64,000 nucleotides of DNA. It comes from Callorhinus ursinus. Its lineage: Eukaryota > Chordata > Mammalia > Carnivora > Otariidae. The translations under genes and the position numbers were made by a program. The DNA lies in assembly GCF_003265705.1 (NCBI RefSeq), contig NW_020313057.1, forward strand, positions 2,453,893-2,517,892, read 5' to 3'. This document shows positions 57,601 to 64,000 of the stretch, one piece after another (the first letter of the stretch is position 1; each line of letters opens with the position of its first letter). The notes beneath the pieces are model-generated. The model ran no database searches and had not been told where the DNA came from. It saw only the letters and a program-made list of their open reading frames with translations.

Positions 57601-60600
57601 AAAAAGGTGGGAAAAGGAGGGGAGATAAAGGTGAGTAACAATGACAGAAAACACTTCTACAATATGAACATCACAGGTCAGTCTCTGTTCTAAGCATTTA
57701 TCTATATCAACTCATTTAATGCTAATCATAACCCTAAGATGGGTACTATAATTATCCTCACTTTATAAGTGAAGAAACGGAAAGACAGAGAGGCTAAGTA
57801 ATTTGCTAAAAGTCACTCAACTAATAGATGGTAGAGACGGAGTATGAGCATAGGCAGTCTCTCCTTGGACAAGAGAATTTCAAAGAAGAGCAAGAGGCAA
57901 ACAGTGTCAGACATTGCTAAGAAGGAGAGTAAGATTTGAGGTCCTCATATTTGGAATGAGGAGGTCACTGATAGGGGCATAAATCAGAATAAAGTGGGTT
58001 AAAAAGTTAATGAGAAGTGACGAGACAATCTCCAGGAGAAAATTTTTACAAACTGTGTATCTCATGAGGGACTATCTAGCATATATAAAGAACTATTACA
58101 ACTCAATAATTAAAAAAAAAAAACCCAATTTAAAAAAATGGGCAAAGGCTCAGAATGGACAGTTCTCCACAAATGGCTAAAAAGCACAAAAAAGATGCTT
58201 GGTATCATTAGCCATCAGAGAAATGCAAATCAAAACCATAAGGATTGGTTTTGAGGTACTACTCCATGCCCACTAGGACAGCTATAATCAAAGAGTCAGA
58301 TAATAATGTGTCGGTAAGGAGGTATAGAAATTGAAACACTCATAACACTGCTAGTGGGAATGTCTGGCAGTTCCTCAAGTAGTTAAACACAGAGAAATTG
58401 TATGACCCAGCAATTCAACTCTTAGGTATATATCCAAGAGAAATGAAAACATGTCCATACAAAAACCTCTACATGAATGTTCATAACAGCATTATTTATA
58501 ATAGCCCCCAAACAGAAACAACCCAAATGTCCAAGTGAGGAATAAATTGTATATGCTACATCCCTACAATGGAATAGTTGGCAATAAAAAGGAATGATGT
58601 ATTAATACATGCTACAACATGGACAAACCTTGAAAACACCACGCTAAATGAAAGAAACCAATCAAAAAGAACCACATACATAATGTAAGGTCCTATTTAT
58701 ATGAATTGTCCAAATAGGCAATCTACAGAGGCAGAAAGTAGATTACTGGTTGGCTAGGGCTAGTGGGGTAAGAAGATTGGGGAGGTTTGGGGAGTAGTGC
58801 CCAAGTGGTGCGGAGTTTCTTTTTGGCGTAATGAAAATGTGCAACCGTCACCACAGTCAACTTTAGAATAACTCTGAGAGCATGCTAAAAGCTGAGTTGT
58901 ACACTTTAAATTAGTGAATTGTATGGTATGTGAATTACATCTTGACAAAGCTGTTTGAAAAAGTTAATGGGAAATGAAGTAGAGGACAGGAATGCTTGAG
59001 TGGGGAGACAAGGCTGAAGAAAGACTGGATAAGACCTGAATAGGTTTTATTGACTGAGAGAAGTAAGTGGAAAAAGAGAGCTTAAGAACAAAAAAAAAAA
59101 AAAAGAAAAAAAAAAAAGCAAGCATCATGGATTAAGCAAAGTTCTAACAGGGATGGACAGGAAAAGGAAAAACAGTGACAGCAAAGATACAGATAACTGG
59201 TGTAAAGTTCAGAGTTCATACTTGAAGGATCCTATATTTCACGGAAGTGGAAGACAGGGAAGTAAATACACTTCAGTGTCTGTGGCTGAGTACGAAGGTG
59301 AAGGATAGAGTAAGAAGTCCAGAAAAGTAATAAAAAATTAGAAAAATTGCTGACAAGAAAGGGAAAAGAAAGCAACAGATAAAAACCTTATGTAGAACCG
59401 AGTGGAGTGAGATGAGAAATAAGCTTTAATGGTATCAGTACGTGTGATTATAGGATATTCTTGGCTAGACTGGTCAGGCCACAGTTTATACAATAAGATG
59501 GCAGGTGACTGGGCTGTTTTGGGGTTGAAGGTTGCTGAAGAGTGTAGGTGAAATGCTTGCTCATAAAATCCCACTGAGTGGGGAAGGTAGTTACATGAAA
59601 AGATGATGGATGTTTCAGAGGAAGAACTGGACTTAATGACTGAATCAATATGGAAGACAAAGGAGAAAGATTCCCCAATTCATTTGTCTGGAAGAAGTGA
59701 CAAATAAATGACCAAAAAAGAGTTCTTGGAGAGGGAGCAGACTACAGAAAGATGAATTACTCAAAAATATATCATAAGGTTTAGATTGAGGAAGGTTCTT
59801 AGGAAAACAAACCTGTCATTTTAAAGAGAAACAGGAATTCAGGTGAGGCCCCCGAGAAGTTAAATGACTTTGATAAAGCCACAAAGTACCAATCGAAGAT
59901 CAGAAATGACTCTAAACTCCAGGCCATTCTATTATACCACAGAACCTCATATCTGGAGTTTGACACGGTACAGGACATACAAAATGGTGATGCTTCCTGA
60001 GGAGGTTCAACAGCACTAAAATTGGGTTTGAATTTCTAGGTTTATTTCAGGTGATAGTGGGGAAATATGATTCAGGAACAAAATGAATGACAGGAGAAGC
60101 CAACATGAGATAAAACATTTGCTCTGGTAATCCACATGGAGATAATCAAGAGTTGGATGTAGAATGATATAAGTACCTTAAAATATTCTAATGCAAGAAC
60201 ATTTAATGCTTCAAAATCCTCTCAATGTTATTTGGCAATATAGATGATAGGACATATAAATTTATTATGACTTAGAATTTTTAACATTAAGAAGAGCTTT
60301 TGCTTACTTTTAAGGTTCTTTTTATGTTACAGAAATATGAAATACTGAATTGAAGTCTGATAAGGTCTCTTTTAAGGGGCTAGATATTTGCCTTACCTTT
60401 ACTACCTTGTAGTCACACAAGTATTCCACCTCATAATTGTTTAGATTCCTTTTGGTGATTCCAATCGATTTACATGTGAGTTTTTCTTTTCTACATAATT
60501 CCTGAAGAGTATCAAGTGAAACTAGGCAAGGCACACACCAAGCTACAATAAGAAAATAGAATTCTTTACTAATGAAGTAGCTACTCAATTAAAACAAAAA

Positions 60601-63214
60601 AAGGAAAAACTTAAGACCGCTATATCCCCACCCTTCAACTAGCAATTTTACAGGACTGAAAATTCATATGACAAGAAACCATTTATATGTCTTCAAGAAA
60701 AAGTTAAGCATTAAAGAACTATTTTGGTAAACTGGTCTTGGATTTTTTTCATGGGTCTCTATCCTACTATGCTTAACTAATGTAAATTAATTTCTACTAA
60801 GCCACCTGAACAATAAGTTTCATGTCTGTAAGCTTTCTTGAAATTACATATAGATGCAAACGGCAACAGAAATAGTTTTTACCTTTTCCATTATATTCTA
60901 CATAGAATATAAAGAATATAATCAGTTTTCATAAAATGTAGATCCTAAGACAAACTTATTAAAAATATCTTAAATATATTTTAAAACAGCCTTAAAAGTT
61001 ATTAAAAACAACTTTCTCCCTTTCTCTTCGTTGGACAATAAGAAATGAAATCTAATTGAAATACAGTTCTACAGTAACATAGTCATACAGCAATCACATG
61101 CCCTACTTTTCCCATTCTGGAATGCTGCATGAAATTTTAAGTCCATTTATTATTTTGCCTATGCTGTATTATTATCAAGGTAAATAAGCCCAAGAATTGT
61201 TACAAATAATGGAGAATTTGTTTTCATAATACTCATTTCCTGCATTGTTTTTAAAGCCAAGATTTACAAAACAGAGTACTCAATTTACATAATCCATACC
61301 AAGCTTAAAAAAAATCAGACACACTCATAATTAACCTTACAGAAGCCAGTAACTAAATGTGCTAAAGATTTTACTCTCAATTTTGTGTAAACAGTATGCT
61401 ACCACATGGCATATAAAATATGTTAACACAAACTGATGTTTAGAAATATGTAATAAACGTGGTTTTACGGCTCGAGTTATGGTAAGCACTCCAGAGAATC
61501 AAGGGTCCTCTGCCCCAGCCTTTGCTTCGCTACCTAGCTACATGACTTTAGTGATGTTTCCATCTTTCCAGATTTCAGATTCACTGAAAAAAAATGCGGG
61601 GGGTGCAAGTGGAATTAACCAAACAAAATCTATCAGTAAACTCAAGCTTTACTCGGTAGCTCTCCAAGGTAGTTGTGATAACCTTTTGTTTTGAGGTAAT
61701 TTCCAAGGAAGAGAGAACACACAGCAGCTCTTATTATATCCTTCCCTCACCCTCCCCAACTCACAGTGGGGCTTCATCGTCAGAAACCTTGAAGCACGAT
61801 TTCCATCACCCCGCTTTCTACAAAAGATTCGTAATTCTAGACCAAGAAAATGAAAGGTATTTTCTCCAAAAAAATATTTGGGGGAGTGACTGCTTACTTT
61901 GGAGTGGTGCTTTGGGTGCAGGAGAGTGGTATAACAGAAATGACCACTTAAATGTCTTCCATTTAAAAAACTTCGGGATGTTTTGTGTAAAGTTAACCTC
62001 ACGATGCTGATCACGTGCAAAGGAGGTTCCTCTTGGGTATCACCCAAGGTGTGTATGTCTGTTGTCCCTACCATTTTTATCTAGTTTAACTTGAGGTTCA
62101 AGACAACCCTCGACGTAAATGCTATTTTTGAGGGAAAAAAAAATGGAACATAAAAAACCGCAAACCCTTGGTTAACAATTCCGATTATCTATGATAATGT
62201 AGAAGATAATTCATTTGCAAGATTAAACATTTCATTACCACTACAAAAACCTTAAACTAGGTTAACACTAACCCCTAGTGGAAGAAAAGTTTGGGGATAA
62301 TGAGTTCATAATCTAGGTGGACAGGAGTAGTGCTAGCAAATACCTTTAAATTCTAGAATGCCTTGAAAACTCCAGTCTTTCAGAGGGTGCGCGAGACAGG
62401 CAGGCGCACACACACACACACGCGCTAGGATCTAATTCTCTGGCGTCCACAAAAATAACACGCAAGTTCCCGGTGGGTATAAAAATTACCGTAAGGCAGA
62501 GGCTACGTCTTCAAACACCCACTTACTGGGATATTCTCCGACGGGGAATTTACCCTTCTAGTGCGTCCAAATGGGGTGTATGCTCACTTATTTCCTTAGC
62601 GTTCATACTTCAGCCCCAATTTCTTTTTTCCTCTGATACTGAGGTCACATTTACACCACCGGGTACTTCCCGCTTCCCAGTTAAAAAGCCAGCCCGAACA
62701 CAAAACGTCCCGCCCAAACCACCACAAAGGAGTAAACCACACGCGTGCCCACAGGCCCTCGAGCACCCCCCCGGGGATTACCAGGAGCCGCGGCGGCCGC
62801 CCGAATACCTCCACACTGCGACCAGGCGGGGAGGGGCCTCCGGCCCAACGGGCAGCGGGGGCCGGGCCACGGAGTCCGCGGGACCTCCGCGGAGCGAGAG
62901 ACAGCCGACCTCGGGGCAGGGCGCGCGGACCGGGCCCCGCGGAAGCGGGGTGCAGGAAGAGACTGCGGGGAGCGAGCGGGCCGTGCCGTGAGAAGGGTCA
63001 GGGACCGGGGGAAGGGTGAAGCCCGCGGGGCGCCTTTGGGGGCCAAGGTGTCAGCAGAGCGGGAGGCGGCGTTTCGCCGCGTCGCGCTCTGGCGGGCCCA
63101 CGGATCCCGGCCCCGCTTCCCGGGCCTCGGGAGTTTGCCTGGAGAACGGGGGACAGTGAGGGGTGCCGCTCTCCAGCCCTCACCTCCTCGCGCCTCGGCC
63201 CCAGCCGCCGCCAT
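42572..63214 (-). CDS. SUV39H2: SUV39H2 histone H3K9 methyltransferase, 6 coding exons, frameshift in exon 4
   Basis: Nuclear lysine methyltransferase that writes H3K9me3 in constitutive heterochromatin, strong in testis. Coding exons on the - strand: 63184-63214, 60397-60542, 47486-48157, 44966-45113, 43477-43606, 42572-42678. All junctions are GT-AG. Exon sizes give 59+224+49+43+35 residues, exactly the 410 of the human protein, except that exon 4 has 148 nt instead of 147. Domains: chromodomain (about 47-105), pre-SET with its nine-cysteine cluster, SET (from about 249) with N324 and N-H-S-C, and post-SET C-K-C-x5-C ending G-Y-L-N. The extra base in a run of four G (45060-45063) puts a stop at 45042-45044 after residue 306. 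If real, this removes the catalytic half of SET. All other exons are clean, so an assembly error is plausible. Confidence 0.95.
43477..43606 (-). CDS. SUV39H2: SUV39H2 exon 5 (residues 333-375)
   Basis: 130 nt encode C-D-P-N-L-Q-V-F through [11 protein letters not shown], the catalytic end of SET. The acceptor is CTTCTTAG and the donor G|GTATGG. Clean frame. Confidence 0.95.
44966..45113 (-). CDS. SUV39H2: SUV39H2 exon 4 (residues 284-332), contains a +1 frameshift
   Basis: The acceptor is TTTTTAG and the donor AGT|GTAAGT. Residues [18 protein letters not shown] are followed by an extra G. Reading on gives five foreign residues and TGA at 45042-45044. Dropping one G keeps the family sequence up to V-N-H-S, including N324, the residue changed in canine nasal parakeratosis and unaltered here. 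Confidence 0.93.
45223..45507 (+). repeat. Inverted repeat, left arm
   Basis: 285 bp that recur as the reverse complement at 46037-46321, colinear without indels and with about three differences (roughly 99% identity). The outer 240 bp are unique-looking intron; the inner 45 bp are the start of an L1 3' fragment. Confidence 0.93.
45463..45905 (+). mobile_element. L1 3' end, + orientation, interrupted by an assembly gap
   Basis: Carnivore L1 3' text: ACTCATTTGCAACAATGTGG, GCGAAATAAGTCAATCAGAG, CAAACCATAAGAGACTCTTAA, then the gap, then GGTAACTGGGTGATGGGAAT and a poly(A) at 45896-45905. The 5' end is truncated. It lies in SUV39H2 intron 3, antisense to the gene. Confidence 0.88.
45658..45757. 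other. Assembly gap of 100 N
   Basis: Exactly 100 N, the usual placeholder for a gap of unknown size. It falls where full-length L1 copies have a G-rich 3' UTR tract, and the sequence resumes with GGGGAGAGGGGGAGAGGGG. Confidence 0.97.
46037..46321 (-). repeat. Inverted repeat, right arm
   Basis: Reverse complement of 45223-45507. Read on the - strand it differs at about three positions, all transitions. It contains the first 45 bp of the L1 fragment without the rest, so it was copied after the L1 inserted, or it is an assembly artefact. Confidence 0.93.
46322..46715. other. SUV39H2 intron 3, unassigned part
   Basis: No repeat or coding sequence recognised. Confidence 0.4.
46720..46930 (+). 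repeat. MIR SINE
   Basis: GGTTTTGAATCCTAGCTCC, TGTGACCTTGTACAAGTTGC, CTGTGCCTGTTTCCTCATCT and AGGAGTTAAAGCATAAGG are MIR landmarks. Confidence 0.85.
47486..48157 (-). CDS. SUV39H2: SUV39H2 exon 3 (residues 60-283)
   Basis: 672 nt, phase 0 at both ends. It encodes the rest of the chromodomain (Y-L-V-K-W-K-G-W), a linker, the cysteine-rich pre-SET and the start of SET. The donor is GAG|GTATGT. Residue 261 reads Cys in N-G-C-G-W-G, where I recall Arg in human. The internal ATG at 48154 is the start used by the 350-residue isoform. Confidence 0.96.
48158..48845. other. SUV39H2 intron 2, unassigned part
   Basis: AT-rich intron with no recognised gene. A degraded repeat near 48640-48760 (CAATAGTCATTCCTAGCAGC) is possible but not named. 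Confidence 0.35.
48848..48957 (-). repeat. Short-type Can-SINE, - orientation
   Basis: TTAAAGATTGATTTGTTTAA through CCAGCCAGGTGCCCCC; the duplication TTAAATATATT flanks it. Confidence 0.88.
48960..51945. other. SUV39H2 intron 2, mostly unassigned
   Basis: About 3 kb with no gene. 50740-51180 resembles an old repeat (AGAGATGGATTTGGCTACC pattern) that I cannot name. Confidence 0.35.
51950..52560 (+). repeat. L2 LINE fragment
   Basis: CAAAGAATGAAGTTCAAACT, CATACTGAACTGTGGCTGC, CAGCTCAAATGTCACCTACC and GAAGTCTTTCCTGACTCTC follow the LINE2 3' consensus order. Confidence 0.8.
52694..52719. repeat. (A)n(TA)n microsatellite
   Basis: An A run followed by about 12 TA units in SUV39H2 intron 2. Confidence 0.9.
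52720..54055. other. SUV39H2 intron 2, unassigned
   Basis: No coding frame, RNA gene or repeat family recognised. Confidence 0.4.
54063..54246 (-). repeat. Can-SINE, - orientation
   Basis: Reverse SINE with imperfect flanks TCACCTCTGATTT / TTCACCTGTAATTT. It is the only full-type Can-SINE in the SUV39H2 half of the window. Confidence 0.92.
54280..55100 (+). repeat. L2 LINE fragment
   Basis: TTTCCCTACTGCCCTTAAG, AAAGCCCAAATTCTTT, TGTTCCACTCACACTTTC and the end CCCCAGTGTCTAGCATATGA with AATAAATATCTGTTAAT follow LINE2. Confidence 0.8.
55490..56010 (+). repeat. L2 LINE fragment
   Basis: CCCCCCATTGCTGTAGAATG, CTGTGACCTGGCCCTGGTG, AGGCTGTGAGTTTAAGGTG and AACGTAGTACCTGACACAC fit the LINE2 3' end. 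Confidence 0.65.
56015..57625. other. SUV39H2 intron 2, old repeat-like sequence
   Basis: It contains an L2-like end near 56505-56575 (TAGAACACTGCCCAGCTCAT, GTAGGTGCTCATTAAATC). The rest resembles an ancient repeat that I cannot name. No gene. Confidence 0.4.
57630..57880 (+). repeat. MIR SINE
   Basis: CTGTTCTAAGCATTTATCTA, TTATCCTCACTTTATAAGTG, GAAGAAACGGAAAGACAGAG and AGTCACTCAACTAATAGA are MIR landmarks. Confidence 0.85.
58020..58965 (+). repeat. Old L1 3' end, + orientation
   Basis: Decayed L1 ORF2 end and 3' UTR: CATCAGAGAAATGCAAATCA, CTGCTAGTGGGAATGTCTGG, ACCCAGCAATTCAACTCTTA, ACCCAAATGTCCAAGTGAGG. Many stops. It lies in SUV39H2 intron 2. Confidence 0.85.
58970..60390. other. SUV39H2 intron 2, unassigned
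   Basis: Purine-rich sequence with an A run near 59089-59117. No recognised gene. Confidence 0.4.
60397..60542 (-). CDS. SUV39H2: SUV39H2 exon 2 (residues 11-59)
   Basis: 146 nt from acceptor TTGTAG to donor AAG|GTAAGG. It encodes W-C-V-P-C-L-V-S-L and the first half of the chromodomain ([13 protein letters not shown]). Skipping it explains the known shorter isoform that starts in exon 3. Confidence 0.95.
60543..62680. other. SUV39H2 intron 1, unassigned
   Basis: AT-rich intron with a short (CA)n at 62406-62423. No repeat family or coding sequence recognised. Confidence 0.4.
63184..63214 (-). CDS. SUV39H2: SUV39H2 exon 1 (residues 1-10)
   Basis: Short coding exon [10 protein letters not shown] plus one base of the next Ala codon; donor G|GTGAGG. 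The ATG sits in AAGATGGCGG, a good Kozak context. Confidence 0.92.
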
Positions 63215-63229
63215 CTTGAGGAGCTTTCA

Positions 63230-63244
63230 TTCAAACTGGCGCGG
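63230..63244 (-). promoter_or_regulatory. Candidate CDE/CHR cell-cycle element
   Basis: On the - strand CCGCG (CDE-like) is followed by exactly four bases and TTTGAA (canonical CHR), 15 bp before the ATG. This is the spacing used by the DREAM/MuvB complex at G2/M genes. Confidence 0.45.
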
Positions 63245-63343
63245 TCTGACGGGATAGCTCAGCTGGCCTGACGCCCCGCCCCCGCCCGACCTGCGCGGGA
63301 GTCTGGGGGCCCCGGGCTCGGGGCTGGAACCCGCGACGCGTCC

Positions 63344-63351
63344 TGACGTCA
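63344..63351. promoter_or_regulatory. CRE palindrome TGACGTCA
   Basis: Full CREB/CREM/ATF site about 130 bp upstream of the SUV39H2 ATG. CREM use in testis would fit the gene's expression, but that is inference. Confidence 0.6.
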
Positions 63352-63717
63352 CCGGAGGCCGACCCCGGCCGCAGCGGCGAGCGCGCATGCGCCCCAAGTC
63401 CCGTCCCGACACGCGGGAGGGCGCGGGAGCCGCTGGAGGGGGCGGGGCGGGGCGCGCGGTCCTGGCCAGACGGTGCTTCTCTGCATTAGCGGCCAGCGTA
63501 CCTCGATCGGGCGGTGTAACTTCTAATTCGGAAGTACGTACATCAGGCCTTCGACGCTTTTTAGTTCTTTCACATCAACCCTACTTGTATGTTGTGCAAA
63601 ATCCAAAATGTAAAGTGGAGCTGTGTGGTGCAGAGTTAGGTTTACCTCCCAAGCCTGTTCCTCAGCCACCTGAGCCCAACTAACCATTGTTTCCTTACAC
63701 GCTGCACCCCTAGATCA

Positions 63718-63880
63718 AAGGTTCTCAAAACTGGCTACATGTCGGGATTACTTGGAAAGGTTTTGTTTTTTGGTCCCACTCGCTGAGATTGATTTAATTG
63801 GTATGGGGTGTGACCTGAGCTTTGGAATATTTTAGAGTTCCCCAGGTGATTGTAGTGTGCAGCAGTTTGAAACCACCAGT
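63718..63880 (+). repeat. MER5-like hAT DNA transposon
   Basis: AAAGGTTCTCAAAACTGGC to CAGCAGTTTGAAACCACCAG follows the MER5 pattern from terminus to terminus. Confidence 0.65.
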
Positions 63881-63884
63881 CGTC

Positions 63885-64000
63885 TCCATCTGTGCTTCTC
63901 TCACTTGAATGGCCATAGGAGTCATCTGAGGATCTTGCTAAAATGCAGATTCAAATTAGGTAGGTCTGGGCTGGGACCTGAGGTTCTGCCGTTTCTAACA
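63885..64000 (+). repeat. Second MER5A-like copy, cut by the window edge
   Basis: AGTCATCTGAGGATCTTGCT, AAATGCAGATTCAAATTAGG and GGTCTGGGCTGGGACCTGAG match MER5A. It continues past the window. Confidence 0.65.

Larger units (their letters stand above)
62690..63480 (-). promoter_or_regulatory. SUV39H2 CpG-island promoter
   Basis: A CpG-dense block covers exon 1 and the promoter. Upstream of the ATG (63214), reading the - strand, are a CDE/CHR pair (63230-63244), a full CRE palindrome TGACGTCA (63344-63351) and an NRF1-type palindrome GCGCATGCGC (63383-63392). No TATA box is seen. The motifs are seen; the factors are inferred. Confidence 0.8.

Noticed and set aside
62681..63214. 177-codon - strand frame from the SUV39H2 ATG
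   Set aside because: Only the first 10 codons are exon 1. The frame then runs through a consensus GTGAGG donor into intron 1.
62473..63257. Long + strand frames of 170 or more codons over the SUV39H2 island
   Set aside because: Arg/Pro/Gly-rich compositional frames opposite exon 1 and its intron. They are explained by CpG density, with no splice or family support.

Overview
The window is nuclear DNA from a placental mammal, most probably an arctoid carnivore (bear, seal or mustelid group). Two protein-coding genes match mammalian orthologues residue by residue, and the sequence carries about 31 copies of the tRNA-Lys-derived carnivore SINE (Can-SINE). The copies have the G-rich head 'GGGGCGCCTGGGTGGCTCAG' and a (CT)n / AATAAA tail. 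They are not of the felid type and do not match the typical dog SINEC_Cf head. The order within Arctoidea is not resolved.

Layout. Positions 1-7000 are intergenic. They hold a separate CpG island at about 1290-1730, which is the expected place for the divergent MEIG1 promoter, plus L2, MIR, MER5 and SINE repeats. DCLRE1C (Artemis nuclease) starts in a CpG-island promoter at about 6940-7480. It runs on the + strand through 14 coding exons from 7234 to a stop at 37619. SUV39H2 (H3K9 methyltransferase) runs convergently on the - strand, from a CpG island at about 62690-63480 (ATG at 63214) through six coding exons to its stop at 42572. The two 3' ends face each other across about 38-42.5 kb.

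Both genes have good splice sites and complete catalytic motifs, and codon numbering matches the human proteins at every landmark I could test. Each also carries one frame-breaking indel. DCLRE1C has lost 4 nt (net) in its last exon, giving a stop after residue 622 with 69 further conserved codons open in the next frame. SUV39H2 has an extra base in a run of four G in exon 4, giving a stop after residue 306 inside the SET domain. Either these are assembly errors or both genes are altered in this animal. The sequence alone cannot decide.

Other structure. A processed SNRPG retrocopy with an intact 75-codon frame lies in DCLRE1C intron 3. In SUV39H2 intron 3 a 285-bp near-perfect inverted repeat flanks an L1 3' end that is interrupted by a 100-N assembly gap. 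About 29 SINEs lie in the first 36.6 kb and only 2 in the remaining 27.4 kb. I see no bacterial or phage content, no CRISPR array and no convincing new biological system. The most informative signals are the two frameshifts, the inverted repeat, the retrocopy, and promoter motifs (an X-box in the upstream island, a CDE/CHR pair at SUV39H2).
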